From contig NZ_WWCJ01000019.1 of NCBI RefSeq assembly GCF_009857475.1, forward strand, positions 1 through 64,000: a DNA stretch of 64,000 nucleotides, read 5' to 3'. This document shows positions 24,367 through 34,028 of the stretch, in pieces; within the stretch, counting starts at the first letter, position 1, and every line of letters starts with the position of its first letter. The stretch is from Pseudoduganella guangdongensis (GTDB lineage: Bacteria; Pseudomonadota; Gammaproteobacteria; Burkholderiales; Burkholderiaceae_D). A program made the translations under genes and the position numbers. Below the pieces are notes generated by a model. The model saw only the letters and a program-made list of their open reading frames with translations. It was not told where the DNA came from and did no database searches.

Positions 24367-26250
24367 ATGCGTTTCAGCCTAATCCTGTCCTCTTTGTTAC
24401 TGGCCGCGCAGGCCGGGGCGCAGACTTCGCCCATGGCGCCGGATATCATTGCGGGCTTCGAGGCGCCGCAGGATGAGGCGGATTACATCAAGCGCGTGGT
24501 TATGCTTCCCATGCGGGATGGGGTGAAACTGTATACCGTGATCGTGGTGCCGAAGGGGGTGCGCAGCGCGCCCATCATCCTGACCCGCACGCCGTACAAC
24601 GCCGCCGGGCGCGCGCGGCGCAATGTCAGCCCGTCGATGCAGGCCTCGCTGCCGCAGGGGGACGATGCGTTCGGCCGCGATTTCATCCGCGTGTTCCAGG
24701 ATGTGCGCGGCAAGTACGGCTCGGAGGGCGATTATGTAATGACCCGGCCGGTGCGCGGTCCGCTCAATACGAGCCAGACCGATCATGGCACCGACGCCTG
24801 GGACACCATCGAGTGGCTGGTAAAGAACGTGCCCGAAACGAACGGCAAGGTGGGCATGATCGGCTCTTCCTACGAGGGCTTTACGGTGCTGATGGCGTTG
24901 ACCGAGCCGCATCCGGCGCTGAAGGCGGCCGTGCCCATGAGTGCCATGGTGGATGGCTGGCGCGGCGACGATTGGTTCCACAACGGCGCGTTCCGCGTGA
25001 ATACGCTTGATTACATCGGTAACCAGACCACGGTGCGCGGCAGGGGCGAGCCCTTGGCCACCGGCGTGTACGACGATTACGAGGCGGTGCTGCGCGGCGG
25101 TTCCGTGGCGGACCTGGCGCGCAAGTATGGCCTGGACCAGTTGAACTTCACCAAGAAGCTGTTCGAGCACCCGGCATACGACAGCTTCTGGCAGGAGCAG
25201 GCGCTGGACCGCATCCTGGCCCGGCGCCCGCTGTCCGTACCGACCATGCACGTGGTGGGGCAGTGGGACCAGGAGGACATCTATGGCGCCTATGCGACCT
25301 ACGCCGCGCTGGAAAAGCAGGACAAGGACAACAAGCTGAATTACCTGGCCGTCGGCCCATGGCGCCACAGCGGCGTGAATTACGAGGGTTCCTCGCTGGG
25401 CGTGCTGCGCTTTGAGGGTGATACCGCGCTGCAGTTCCGGCGCGATGTGATGGTGCCTTTCCTCAAGCAGCATCTGCTGGATGGCGCGCCCGCGGCCAAT
25501 ACGCCGCCGGTGCTGTCCTACCAGACCGGCAGCAACCAGTGGCAGCGTTTCACGCAATGGCCGCAGTCCTGCGCCGCCGGCTGCCCGTCGGCCGCCAGGC
25601 CGGTGTACCTGCAGGGCGGCTTCAAGCTGTCGTTTGCCAAGCCATCCGGCGCCGCCGCCTTCGACGAGTACGTGGCCGACCCGGCCAAGCCGGTGCCGTT
25701 CGTGCCGCGCCCGGTGCGGATGGAGGATGAGAACGTCTGGAAACCTTGGCTGGTGCACGACCAGCGCTTCGTCAGCGACCGCACCGATGTGCTGAGCTAC
25801 GTGTCGGAACCGCTGAAGGAGCCGCTGGTGCTGACCGGAGCGCCGGTGGTGCGTCTGCTGGCATCCACCTCGGGCAGCGATGCCGATTGGGTGGTGAAGG
25901 TGATCGATGTCTATCCCGACGAGGTGCCGTCGCAGCCCAAGCTTGGCGGCTTCCAACTGCCGCTGTCGATGGATGTCCTGCGCGGGCGCTATCGCGATAG
26001 TTTTGAGAAGCCGTCGGCGATCCCGTCCAACAAGCCGGTGCAGTACACCTTCGCGCTGCCGCCGGTGAACCACGTAATCCAGCCTGGCCACCGCGTGATG
26101 ATCCAGATCCAGTCCAGCTGGTTCCCGCTGTATGACCGTAATCCGCAGAGTTTTGTGCCGAACATCTTCCACGCCGCGCCGGGCGACTACCGCAAGGCTA
26201 CGCAGCGCGTATTCCATGGCAGCTCGGTTGAACTGCCGGTGGTGAAGTGA
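24367..26250 (+). CDS. CocE/NonD family serine hydrolase (X-Pro dipeptidyl-peptidase-like)
   Basis: 627 residues from ATG 24367; signal peptide (LLAAQAGAQT). N-terminal alpha/beta hydrolase with nucleophile Ser168 in G-S-S-Y-E-G, Asp in the G-Q-W-D-Q-E-D region and His in G-P-W-R-H-S-G; C-terminal jelly-roll ending in I-Q-S-S-W-F-P-L-Y-D-R-N-P-Q. This is the CocE/X-Pro acyl-hydrolase plan, acting on acyl esters or N-acylated amino acids or Xaa-Pro peptides. Exported to the periplasm. A longer frame from 24196 would cross the trpS leader and is rejected. Confidence 0.93.
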   Translation: MRFSLILSSLLLAAQAGAQTSPMAPDIIAGFEAPQDEADYIKRVVMLPMRDGVKLYTVIVVPKGVRSAPIILTRTPYNAAGRARRNVSPSMQASLPQGDDAFGRDFIRVFQDVRGKYGSEGDYVMTRPVRGPLNTSQTDHGTDAWDTIEWLVKNVPETNGKVGMIGSSYEGFTVLMALTEPHPALKAAVPMSAMVDGWRGDDWFHNGAFRVNTLDYIGNQTTVRGRGEPLATGVYDDYEAVLRGGSVADLARKYGLDQLNFTKKLFEHPAYDSFWQEQALDRILARRPLSVPTMHVVGQWDQEDIYGAYATYAALEKQDKDNKLNYLAVGPWRHSGVNYEGSSLGVLRFEGDTALQFRRDVMVPFLKQHLLDGAPAANTPPVLSYQTGSNQWQRFTQWPQSCAAGCPSAARPVYLQGGFKLSFAKPSGAAAFDEYVADPAKPVPFVPRPVRMEDENVWKPWLVHDQRFVSDRTDVLSYVSEPLKEPLVLTGAPVVRLLASTSGSDADWVVKVIDVYPDEVPSQPKLGGFQLPLSMDVLRGRYRDSFEKPSAIPSNKPVQYTFALPPVNHVIQPGHRVMIQIQSSWFPLYDRNPQSFVPNIFHAAPGDYRKATQRVFHGSSVELPVVK

Positions 26251-26263
26251 CGCTGACAGTTTC

Positions 26264-26289
26264 GCTCGCGGGCGGCGATGAACGCGAGC
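26264..26289. repeat. Hairpin and direct repeat after the CocE-type gene
   Basis: GCTCGCG (26264-26270) and CGCGAGC (26283-26289) form a stem; GCTGACAGTT occurs on both sides (from 26253 and 26288). No T-tract follows, so it is not a clear terminator. It marks the left border of an AT-richer gene patch. Confidence 0.35.
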
Positions 26290-26314
26290 TGACAGTTCGC
26301 CTGGAGCAGCTTTA

Positions 26315-26908
26315 ATGACAAGACCCTACGAATGGAAGCCCATACCGCATCAATTGGATGTCACTTGCCCGAATTGCGGGCAGCAAGCTGAGTTTGAGTT
26401 TGCCGAGGTGGTGCGCATCAAGCTGAAAGTCGATATAGAGTTCTTTCAGAAGAGCAGTGTCTTTGAGTACCAGCAGTTCGAGGATTCATGCGGGCACCTC
26501 TGGCATGCGGCGATCTTCTTCCAGGGAATGCATGGAAGTCCACATCGGGCCATACACGAACTTCCCGATGGTTATTCAGCACAGGATTGGGAGCATTCAA
26601 GGTATCTTAGTAATCGCAAGACGTGGCCGGTCGGATCTGTTCACTGCGCGAACTGCCACCTGCGACGTCGACACAGGCTCAATTGGCCGGATGATGCGTA
26701 CTTCTCAATCGCGTATCGGCACCATGTACTATGGGCGTTCCATCGCGAGTCTGCGGTGGACTTGCTGGCGTACCTGTTAAACGCAAAGCGTGGCGTATCG
26801 GGGTATCGATGGGGGACCTACTTGATGCACGTGCCAACTGTATTCAAGGTTAAAAAAGCCCGAGAGGCAGTGGGGAAGAAACTGGCCAGGTTGTTAGGAA
26901 TGGCCTAG
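26315..26908 (+). CDS. Zinc-ribbon protein of unknown function
   Basis: 197 residues. Two Cys pairs, C-P-N-C-G near residue 20 and C-A-N-C near residue 111, with a C-G-H between, suggest one or two zinc sites. Rich in aromatic and His residues; no signal peptide. I recognise no family. Codon use is visibly less GC-biased than flanking genes (many AT-ending codons), pointing to recent acquisition along with the next two genes. Confidence 0.65.
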   Translation: MTRPYEWKPIPHQLDVTCPNCGQQAEFEFAEVVRIKLKVDIEFFQKSSVFEYQQFEDSCGHLWHAAIFFQGMHGSPHRAIHELPDGYSAQDWEHSRYLSNRKTWPVGSVHCANCHLRRRHRLNWPDDAYFSIAYRHHVLWAFHRESAVDLLAYLLNAKRGVSGYRWGTYLMHVPTVFKVKKAREAVGKKLARLLGMA

Positions 26909-26981
26909 ATCCGGGAATTGGGAGCCAGAGCGGCAAATGGCCGAGCGGTATCAAATGCCAATTGATTTGGGAGGAAGCGAA

Positions 26982-27470
26982 TTGATTCATCAGGTGACTG
27001 CATTAGCCAAGCACCCCGAGCACATCGAAGGCGTGGCCGAGCGAACCTACCGGTTATGGGGGTACCTGATCCGCGAAGATACCGGCATGACGGCCGTCGA
27101 GTATATCGAAGTGGTTCGCAGCCGCGCCGTGACCGATAGCGTTCCACTCACACTCATTGCATTGGAGGGGGATGCGCTGGTTGGTTCCGTCAGCCTGAAA
27201 AAGCATGAAGCATCGAGCGCGCCGGACTTGACGCCGTGGATTGGCGGACTGCTGGTCGATGAGGCGATGCGCGGGAAGGGGGTGGGGAAGGCATTGCTGG
27301 TCGAGGCCGAAGCGGCGGCGGCGCGGCTTGGCTACCCTTGGCTCTACCTGTCCTGCGAGCGGCACGTTGAGCCATTCTACGAGCGTTTGGGTTGGACGCT
27401 TCTCAAACGGACGATTTCTTGTGGCGATGAAGTGGCGATCATGAAAAAGAAGCTGGATACTCAGCTGTGA
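26982..27470 (+). CDS. GNAT family N-acetyltransferase
   Basis: About 162 residues if translation starts at TTG 26982, which follows a strong GGGAGG by 7 nt; the in-frame ATG at 26937 lacks a ribosome site. Core GNAT fold: L-I-A-L-E-G-D-A-L-V-G-S-V, then the acetyl-CoA loop V-D-E-A-M-R-G-K-G-V-G-K-A-L-L, and E-P-F-Y-E-R-L-G-W near the C-terminus. Acceptor unknown. The stop overlaps the next start (GTGA). Confidence 0.85.
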   Translation: MIHQVTALAKHPEHIEGVAERTYRLWGYLIREDTGMTAVEYIEVVRSRAVTDSVPLTLIALEGDALVGSVSLKKHEASSAPDLTPWIGGLLVDEAMRGKGVGKALLVEAEAAAARLGYPWLYLSCERHVEPFYERLGWTLLKRTISCGDEVAIMKKKLDTQL

Positions 27471-27787
27471 CTTGCAGATGCCATCATCCGCCATTTCACT
27501 TTAGCGATTTTGCGCGGATGGAGCTTGGCGAAGATGCGTTCGGTGCAGAGGTTGCGCTGGCGACGTGCAGGCACTGCGGCGTCGCATGGCTAACGTATCT
27601 GATCGAAGAGCCGCACTATAGCCGCTCGGGAAGGTGGTGGCGCGTCCTGTTGCAGCCGGAGATGAGGAACGCGATTTCGGCTGCGAATGCCAGGGCGTTC
27701 GTTGAACAGCAGGCGCACGCATTCGCTGGCGGGAGCTTCTTCGGATCAGCCGGGCATGCAGTAGAGGGCCCGATTCGTATCGCGTGA
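27467..27787 (+). CDS. Small protein of unknown function, translationally coupled to GNAT gene
   Basis: 106 residues from GTG 27467 overlapping the GNAT stop. Three Cys and several His near the N-terminus (M-T-C-R-C-H-H-P-P-F-H-F then C-R-H-C-G) suggest metal binding, loosely like the neighbouring zinc-ribbon protein. Ends one base before the convergent transporter's stop. Unrecognised; the coupled start and sensible composition support it. Confidence 0.6.
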   Translation: MTCRCHHPPFHFSDFARMELGEDAFGAEVALATCRHCGVAWLTYLIEEPHYSRSGRWWRVLLQPEMRNAISAANARAFVEQQAHAFAGGSFFGSAGHAVEGPIRIA

Positions 27788-28633
27788 CTATGCGATACGC
27801 ATTAAGACCGCGCCAGCGGCGATGGCCGTAATCGCCAGGGCGCGCTTGCGGCCAATGCGTTCGCCGAGGAAGAACTTGGCGATCAGGGCTGCGAACAGGA
27901 TGGAGGTTTCGCGCAGCGCTGCGACGGCGGCCAGTGGGGCGACGGTCATGGCCCACAGGGCGAGGCCGTAAGCGCCCAGCGTGCCGGCGCCGCCCAGCAG
28001 GGCGATGCGCCAGTGCTGTAAGGCGTAATCGCGCAGCTGGCGCGGGCAGCGCAAGGCGCACCAGGCGAGCAGGCCGATGGCGCTCATAACGTGGAGCCAC
28101 ATGACGTAGGCGGCTGGGGCTCCGGAGGCGCGGGCGCCGATACCGTCGATGAGCGTGTAGACGGCGATCACCAGGGCATTCAGCAAGGCGAACGCCGTGG
28201 CGCGCCCCCGGGCTTTGGCCGCCACGGGTGTGGTGGCGAACCAAAGGCTAAGGATGCCGCCGCTGATGCAGGCGACGGCGGCGTACTGCAGCGGCGACAG
28301 ATGCTCGCCGAGCAGCGGCACGCTGGCGGCGGCGACCAGCAATGGCGCGCTGCCGCGCATCAGCGGATAGGCGTGGCTCATGTCGCCGTGGCGGTAGGCG
28401 GCGGCAAGCAGGCCGTAATACGCGAAGTGGATGACGGTGGACGCGGCAAGGTAGGGCCAACTGGCGGCTGCCGGCTGCGCCAGGATGGGCAGCAGCGGCA
28501 GGGAAAGCAGGGCGGCGCCGCTGGCAACCAGCACGCTGCCGAAGAAGGGATCGCGGCCGCCTTTGACCAGTGCATTCCATACGGCGTGCAGCAGCGCGCC
28601 GCATAAGACCACAGCGACGACGGTGGGCGTCAT
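27788..28633 (-). CDS. DMT/EamA family membrane transporter
   Basis: 281 residues, ten hydrophobic helices in two EamA repeats (C-G-A-L-L-H-A-V-W-N-A-L at the start; late R-E-T-S-I-L-F-A-A-L-I-A). The ATG shares its A with the TGA of the upstream solute-binding gene, so the two are co-transcribed. Substrate unknown. The stop lies against the convergent small gene with no spacer. Confidence 0.88.
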   Translation of the reverse strand: MTPTVVAVVLCGALLHAVWNALVKGGRDPFFGSVLVASGAALLSLPLLPILAQPAAASWPYLAASTVIHFAYYGLLAAAYRHGDMSHAYPLMRGSAPLLVAAASVPLLGEHLSPLQYAAVACISGGILSLWFATTPVAAKARGRATAFALLNALVIAVYTLIDGIGARASGAPAAYVMWLHVMSAIGLLAWCALRCPRQLRDYALQHWRIALLGGAGTLGAYGLALWAMTVAPLAAVAALRETSILFAALIAKFFLGERIGRKRALAITAIAAGAVLMRIA

Positions 28634-29454
28634 CAGCGGGGCCGTACGCTTTCGGCGAGGATCTCGGGCCGGTGATAGCGCTGGAAGCCTTCCATCACGG
28701 CATTCGATTTGGCGGCGCGCTCCAGCAGTTCCAGCAGGGCGGCGCGGTCGTCCGGGGTGAGCGAGTGGCGCGAGACGTAGACGCCGGTCTGCTGCCAGGG
28801 CAGTTCGGGGATCGGCTCCAGCCGCAGCCGGTCCAGCATGCCATGCACGCGCGTTTCGCGGTTGATCGAGCCGGCCAGGATGGTCGGGCCCATGATGGTC
28901 AGGTCCACGGCGCCGGCATGCAGCAGGCGCGCGATGGCTGAGGCGTCGACTTCGGTGAACAGGCGTCCCTGTTTGCCAAGCTCGCGCAGCAGCGCCTGGT
29001 AGGCCTCGCCGTAGTCGTAGCCGCGCACCACGGCCACGCGCAGGTCGCGCCGGTCCAGCAGGTCCTGGGCGTTGGCGATGGGCGGGCGCGGGCTTTGCAG
29101 GGAAATCAGCACGGCGCGGTGGCCTACCATGGGCACGAAGATACCGTGCAGGTCGCGCGCCGGGGTGCGGGTGGCGGGCAGCAGCAGGTCGGCTTTACCG
29201 GTTTCGAACATCAGCTCCTGGCGGGCGCGCGGCACGCCGCTGAAGGCGAAGTGGCAGCCGGCGCGCGGCCCCAGGCTGCGGAACAGTTCCGGATAGATCC
29301 CGCTAAAGACCCCGTTGCCGACGATGACGCTGACGCCGGTGCTGGAAACCGGCACCAGGATGTCGCGCGAACAGTCGGCATGCGCCGCCACGGCCGCTGC
29401 CAGGGGCAGGGCGGCCAGCAACTGGCGCAAGAGGCGGTGCGGGCGTGCGTGCAT
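28633..29454 (-). CDS. Periplasmic solute-binding protein (SBP_bac_3-like)
   Basis: 273 residues with signal peptide (A-V-A-A-H-A-D-C). Type-II binding-protein fold: G-N-G-V-F-S-G-I-Y-P-E-L-F, then F-E-T-G-K-A-D-L-L-L-P-A and V-A-V-V-R-G-Y-D-Y-G. Resembles the HisJ/'transporter substrate-binding' class that, in betaproteobacteria, is common without an ABC transporter. One-base overlap with the DMT transporter gene suggests a shared role. Confidence 0.82.
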   Translation of the reverse strand: MHARPHRLLRQLLAALPLAAAVAAHADCSRDILVPVSSTGVSVIVGNGVFSGIYPELFRSLGPRAGCHFAFSGVPRARQELMFETGKADLLLPATRTPARDLHGIFVPMVGHRAVLISLQSPRPPIANAQDLLDRRDLRVAVVRGYDYGEAYQALLRELGKQGRLFTEVDASAIARLLHAGAVDLTIMGPTILAGSINRETRVHGMLDRLRLEPIPELPWQQTGVYVSRHSLTPDDRAALLELLERAAKSNAVMEGFQRYHRPEILAESVRPR

Positions 29455-29461
29455 AGCGCGA

Positions 29462-30685
29462 TTATGCTCCCGTTTGCGGCGCCATGTGATGCTGCCTGAA
29501 ATAGCGGCGGGCGACGAAGATGCCGGCGGTCTGCATGGCGGCGCAAACGAAGAAGGTGCTGCCGATGCGCCAGTCGCTCGGCGGCAGGTGGCCGACGGCG
29601 CTCAGGATGCCGCCGCCCAGCAGCGGCATGACCACGGAACCGAGGCTGCTGATCGACTGCAGGGACCCCATCAACTCGCCCTGTTCATTGGCTGGCGTGG
29701 CCTTGGAGACGATGCCTTGCAGGGCCGGGCCGGCGGCGAAGGACAGCAGGTTGCACAGGATGAAGACGTACATCATCCAGCCCTGGGTGGCCAGGCCGTA
29801 CAGCAGGTAGGTGATGGCGCCGGAGCTCAGGCCGATCAGCGACAGGCGCACTTCGCCGAACTTGCGGATGAAGATGCCGAGCAGGCCGGCTTGCACCACG
29901 GCGGCGGCGATGCCGACGCAGAACAGGGCGATGCCGTTCTCCGCCGGGCTCCAGCCGAAGCGGAAGTGGGTGAACAGCACCCAGGTCGACTGCAGCATCA
30001 TCTGGGCGCCGGTGACCAGGGCGAAGGTGATGACCAGGCCGCGGATGTCGTCGCGGCGGGCCAGCTTGGCCAGCGCGTTGAAGGGATTGACCGACACCAG
30101 CTTGAACTTGCCGCGCCGTTCTTCCGGCAGCGATTCAGGCACGCAGAAGTAGCCGTAAATCAGGTTGGCGAAAGACAGCGCGGCGGCCACGTAGAACGGC
30201 AGGTGCAGGTCGATATCGCCCAGCAGGCCGCCCAGCATCGGGCCGCAGATGAAGCCCAGGCCGAAGGTGGCGCCGATCTTGCCGAAGCTCTTGGCGCGGT
30301 CTTCCGGGGTCGAGATGTCGGAGGCGTAGGCCGAGGCGACCGACATGCTGGCCGAGGACATGCCGCCGATCACGCGGCCGATGAACAGGCAGGCCAGGTT
30401 GGGCGCCCAGGCGGTGGTCAGGAAGTTGATGCCCATGCCGAACATGGAATACAGCAGCACGGGGCGGCGGCCGACGCGGTCGCTGATCGCGCCCAGCATG
30501 GGCATGAAGATGAACTGCAACAGGCCGAAGGTGGCGCCGAGGATGCCGTACCACAGCGCGTGCAGTTCGCGGTCGGGCACATACTGGCCGACCAGGATCG
30601 GCAGCACCGGCACGATGATGCCGATGCCCAGCATGTCGATGAAGATGCTGACCAGGACGAAGTTGAGGTTGCCTTTTTTACTCAT
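29462..30685 (-). CDS. MFS drug exporter, TetA-like
   Basis: 407 residues from ATG 30685, overlapping the upstream HD-gene stop (ATGA). Twelve transmembrane helices; the loop 2-3 motif [14 protein letters not shown] and the N-terminal [15 protein letters not shown] match the TCR/Tet DHA1 group. Proton-driven efflux is expected; real tetracycline resistance cannot be claimed. No TetR gene adjoins. Confidence 0.9.
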   Translation of the reverse strand: MSKKGNLNFVLVSIFIDMLGIGIIVPVLPILVGQYVPDRELHALWYGILGATFGLLQFIFMPMLGAISDRVGRRPVLLYSMFGMGINFLTTAWAPNLACLFIGRVIGGMSSASMSVASAYASDISTPEDRAKSFGKIGATFGLGFICGPMLGGLLGDIDLHLPFYVAAALSFANLIYGYFCVPESLPEERRGKFKLVSVNPFNALAKLARRDDIRGLVITFALVTGAQMMLQSTWVLFTHFRFGWSPAENGIALFCVGIAAAVVQAGLLGIFIRKFGEVRLSLIGLSSGAITYLLYGLATQGWMMYVFILCNLLSFAAGPALQGIVSKATPANEQGELMGSLQSISSLGSVVMPLLGGGILSAVGHLPPSDWRIGSTFFVCAAMQTAGIFVARRYFRQHHMAPQTGA

Positions 30686-31332
30686 GCCGCCACCGCCCAT
30701 TCTGCGACAAAGCTGGCGCGGAAATCGAGCAGGGCTTGCAGGCGCTGTTGGCCCAGGGCGCGGCCGGCGGCGGTGCGCATGGTGCCGGGCAGGGTGGCCA
30801 GCTTCACGTCGATGTGGTCGAGCGAATAGGCTTTGTCGTCGCGTTCGCGGCCGGTGGCCAGTGGGTCGTCCGGGTGGGCCAGGGCGCAGCCCATGCGGCC
30901 GGCGGTGTAGAACATGCGCGCCAGGCCCACGGCGCCCAGGGCGTCCAGGCGGTCGGCATCCTGCACGATGCGCGCTTCCAGCGTGGTCGGCTCGAGCGCG
31001 GCCGAGAAGCTGTGCGTTTCAATCGCGTGGGCGACCGCGTCCAGCAGTTCGGGCGGGAAGCCGGCGTCGGCCAGCTGGGCGCGCGCCAGCACGGCGGCCT
31101 GGCGCGAGGCGAGGTGGCGCTGCGGGTGGTTTTTCGGTAAATTGACCAGGTCGTGCAGGTAGCAGGCGGCCATCACCACCAGGCGGTTGGCCTCGGGATG
31201 CTGCTCCAGCAGCAAGGTGGCATTGCGCCAGACGCGGTGCAGGTGGTTGGTGTCGTGGGCGCCGTCATCGCCCGCTGCAGCGCTGGCCAGCGCGACGAAA
31301 CGCGGCTGCCAGCTGCTCAGAGAAATATCCAT
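30682..31332 (-). CDS. HD-domain phosphohydrolase (YedJ-like)
   Basis: 216 residues from ATG 31332; an ATG at 31353 is a weaker alternative because the family starts close to this W-Q-P-R-F. Metal ligands: His of A-H-D-T-N-H-L-H-R-V-W, H-D of C-Y-L-H-D-L-V-N, and the D of V-Q-D-A-D-R-L-D-A-L-G. HD phosphohydrolase, substrate unknown. Translationally coupled to the MFS exporter. Confidence 0.88.
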   Translation of the reverse strand: MDISLSSWQPRFVALASAAAGDDGAHDTNHLHRVWRNATLLLEQHPEANRLVVMAACYLHDLVNLPKNHPQRHLASRQAAVLARAQLADAGFPPELLDAVAHAIETHSFSAALEPTTLEARIVQDADRLDALGAVGLARMFYTAGRMGCALAHPDDPLATGRERDDKAYSLDHIDVKLATLPGTMRTAAGRALGQQRLQALLDFRASFVAEWAVAA

Positions 31333-31478
31333 GGAAACCATTGTGTCTGTCATTAGCCGCGCAATTGTGCCATGTATTTTCCATAAGCTTGCATGTTTCT
31401 CTAGAGCAAAATTTTTGGTGATTATTTTATTGGCTTGCGGTAACATATTACGTCATCATTCACAAATGAAAGAATATT

Positions 31479-31949
31479 ATGAATGCCACCACAAAGCAGG
31501 CTGCTGAGTACCTGGCCTTTACCCTGGGCCAGGAAGAATACGGCATCGATATCCAGAAGGTCAGCGAGATCCGCAGCTATGAAAGCCCGACCCGCATCGC
31601 CAGTGCGCCGGACTACATGAAGGGCGTGATCAACCTGCGCGGCCTGATTGTTCCGATCATCGACATGCGCGTGCGCTTCCAGCTGGGCGAGCCGACCTAC
31701 GGCCCGTTCACGGTGGTGATCATTCTCCACATCGGCAACCGCACCGTGGGTATTGTGGTGGACGCCGTGTCCGACGTGACCATCCTGGAACCGGAGCAGG
31801 TCAAGGACGCACCGGATATCTCCGGCGCCATGGACACCGAGTACATCACCGGCCTGGGCACCGTCGACGACCGCATGCTGATCCTGGTCGATATTGAACG
31901 CCTGATGTCGTCCGCCGACATGGGCCTGGTGGAAAAGCTCGCGGCATGA
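31479..31949 (+). CDS. cheW: Chemotaxis coupling protein CheW
   Basis: 156 residues. [18 protein letters not shown], then [18 protein letters not shown] is the CheW signature; it links chemoreceptors to CheA. The stop overlaps the next ATG (ATGA), forming a cheW-mcp pair away from a main che cluster, so it may serve a dedicated receptor array. Confidence 0.96.
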   Translation: MNATTKQAAEYLAFTLGQEEYGIDIQKVSEIRSYESPTRIASAPDYMKGVINLRGLIVPIIDMRVRFQLGEPTYGPFTVVIILHIGNRTVGIVVDAVSDVTILEPEQVKDAPDISGAMDTEYITGLGTVDDRMLILVDIERLMSSADMGLVEKLAA

Positions 31950-33493
31950 AGCTGCTGAACAACCTCAGTATCGGCAAGCGCCTGGCCTTCGGCTTTGCCG
32001 TTACGCTTGCCCTGTCCATCGTCATTGCTGCCATCGGCGTCTGGCGCCTGCAGCAAGTTGCCGGCGCCACGCGCCATATGATGGAGACGCCGCTGGCGAA
32101 GGAACGCATGATTTCCGACTGGCAGTCGAAGATCGATAGCGCGATCCGCCGCACGACGGCCATTGCCCGCAGCAGCGACGCTTCGCTGGGCGCCTTCTTC
32201 GCGGAGGAATCGAAAGCTTCCAGCGCGTCTTCGGCCGAACTGCAAAAGAAGATCGAGCCTTTGATCAGCGACGCCGACGAGAAGGCCCTGTGGGAACGCC
32301 TGATGGAGCAGCGCAAGCTGTACATCTCCTCGCGCGACAAAGTCGCCAAGCTGAAAACGGACGGCGAGCTGGAACAGGCGAACGAGGTGTTCGAAAAAAC
32401 CTACCGTCCGGCGGCCTCCGATTACCAGAAACTGGTGCAGGACCTGCTGACCATGCAGCGCGGTAAGATCGACGCCATCGGCCAGCAGATCGACAGCGTG
32501 TCGGCCAACAGCCGCACCCTGCTGCTGGTGCTGGCTGGCCTGGCGGTGGCCTTTGGCGCGGCGTGCGCTTTCGTGCTGACCAAGGGCATTACCATTCCGC
32601 TCTCGCGCGCAGTTGATGCGGCGCGCCGTGTGGCGGGCGGCGACTTGACCGGCGAAATCCGCGTGCACGGCACGGACGAAACCGGCCAGTTGCTGGGCGC
32701 CCTGCGCGATATGAACCAGTCCCTGCTGAACATCGTGAGCGAAGTGCGGCACGGCACCCAGGCCATTTCCATCGCTTCGACCGAAATCGCGGCGGGCAAC
32801 CAGGACCTGTCGGCGCGCACCGAGCAGCAGGCGGCTTCGCTGGAGGAAACCGCGTCGTCGATGGAAGAACTGACTTCCACCGTGAAGCAGAATGCCGACA
32901 ATGCGCGCCAGGCGAACCAGCTGGCCGGCGCCGCCGCTTCGGTGGCGCGCAAGGGCGGCGATGTGGTGGCCGAAGTGGTGGGCACGATGGAGTCGATCGA
33001 CGCATCGTCGCGCAAGATCGTCGACATCATCGCCGTGATCGACGGCATCGCTTTCCAGACCAATATCCTGGCGCTGAATGCCGCCGTGGAAGCGGCACGG
33101 GCGGGCGAACAGGGCCGCGGCTTTGCGGTGGTGGCCTCCGAAGTGCGCAACCTGGCGCAGCGTTCCGCTGCGGCGGCGAAAGAGATCAAGGAATTGATCG
33201 GCGATTCGGTCGAGAAGGTCAACGCGGGCAGCCGCCTGGTGAGCGACGCCGGTAACACCATGGAGGAAATCGTCTCCAGCGTGCAGCGCGTGTCGGACAT
33301 CATCAGCGAGATCACCGCCGCCAGCGCGGAGCAGAGCACCGGCATCGACGAGGTTTATAAGGCGGTTGGCCAGATGGACCAGGTCACGCAGCAAAATGCA
33401 GCACTGGTGGAAGAAGCGGCGGCTGCCGCCGAATCCATGCAAAAGCAGGCCGGCGGCCTGGCTGACGTGGTCAGCGTCTTCAAGGTGCGTTAA
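31946..33493 (+). CDS. Methyl-accepting chemotaxis protein
   Basis: 515 residues. TM1 at about 12-33, a helical periplasmic sensor to about residue 190, TM2, HAMP, then the signalling hairpin with [24 protein letters not shown] at the tip (quoted in part) and Gln/Glu methylation heptads. No C-terminal CheR-binding pentapeptide. Ligand unknown. TAA stop lies in a TTAA shared with the convergent RNase H-like gene. Confidence 0.95.
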   Translation: MKLLNNLSIGKRLAFGFAVTLALSIVIAAIGVWRLQQVAGATRHMMETPLAKERMISDWQSKIDSAIRRTTAIARSSDASLGAFFAEESKASSASSAELQKKIEPLISDADEKALWERLMEQRKLYISSRDKVAKLKTDGELEQANEVFEKTYRPAASDYQKLVQDLLTMQRGKIDAIGQQIDSVSANSRTLLLVLAGLAVAFGAACAFVLTKGITIPLSRAVDAARRVAGGDLTGEIRVHGTDETGQLLGALRDMNQSLLNIVSEVRHGTQAISIASTEIAAGNQDLSARTEQQAASLEETASSMEELTSTVKQNADNARQANQLAGAAASVARKGGDVVAEVVGTMESIDASSRKIVDIIAVIDGIAFQTNILALNAAVEAARAGEQGRGFAVVASEVRNLAQRSAAAAKEIKELIGDSVEKVNAGSRLVSDAGNTMEEIVSSVQRVSDIISEITAASAEQSTGIDEVYKAVGQMDQVTQQNAALVEEAAAAAESMQKQAGGLADVVSVFKVR

Positions 33494-33966
33494 GCCTCGC
33501 TCGGCACCATCTCACGGGCCGCCTGCTGCGACAGGCGGTCCGCTTCCCCATTCTTGTGGCGCGGTATCCAGCGCACATGCACTTGCGCCAGCGCCGCGAT
33601 CAACTGCGCCGCGCGCGCCCGATGCTGCTCCAGGCCTTTGGCGCCGGCAGCCGGCGATACCAGCAGGTCCTGCACCACCACCTGGCTGTCGCCGTACAGC
33701 AGCAATTCCCCCACGCCCAGCTCCACCGCTTTTTCCAGCGCCGCGATCAGCGCCAGGTACTCGGCGTCGCCGCTGCTGCCGTGGCCGGCGCGGCGGCTGA
33801 TCTCGACGCGTTCGCCGCTGGGGCCGGACAGCAGCACGCCTATGCCGATGCGGCCGGGGTTGGGGTGGGCCGAGCCGTCGAACCATGCGTGCCATGCGGC
33901 GGGGGAGGCGGGGACGGCCTGGCGCGCCAGCTTTTCTGCGCGGGCGCGCTCTTGTTTTATTGACAT
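33490..33966 (-). CDS. Ribonuclease H-like protein
   Basis: 158 residues from ATG 33966. The four catalytic acids of RNase H fit: D30 ([11 protein letters not shown]), E69 (G-D-A-E-Y-L-A-L), D93 (LLLYGDSQ), D143 (K-N-G-E-A-D-R-L). A 25-residue N-terminal extension precedes the domain. RNA in RNA-DNA hybrids is the likely substrate; similar proteins are stand-alone paralogues of rnhA. Overlaps the mcp stop by 4 nt. Confidence 0.92.
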   Translation of the reverse strand: MSIKQERARAEKLARQAVPASPAAWHAWFDGSAHPNPGRIGIGVLLSGPSGERVEISRRAGHGSSGDAEYLALIAALEKAVELGVGELLLYGDSQVVVQDLLVSPAAGAKGLEQHRARAAQLIAALAQVHVRWIPRHKNGEADRLSQQAAREMVPSEA

Positions 33967-34028
33967 GTGTAAATTAGTTTGCAACACTGGCTCGGCTGTT
34001 TTCCTCCCACTTTAACAGGAGACTATCC

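Noticed and set aside
24355-24367. Start of the CocE-type gene at 24196
   Set aside because: The longer frame lacks a signal peptide at its start and crosses the trpS leader; the shorter start gives a clean signal peptide.
31333-31478. Flagellar sigma-28 promoter before cheW-mcp
   Set aside because: The AT-rich gap has no TAAA-N15-GCCGATAA-like pattern that I could find.
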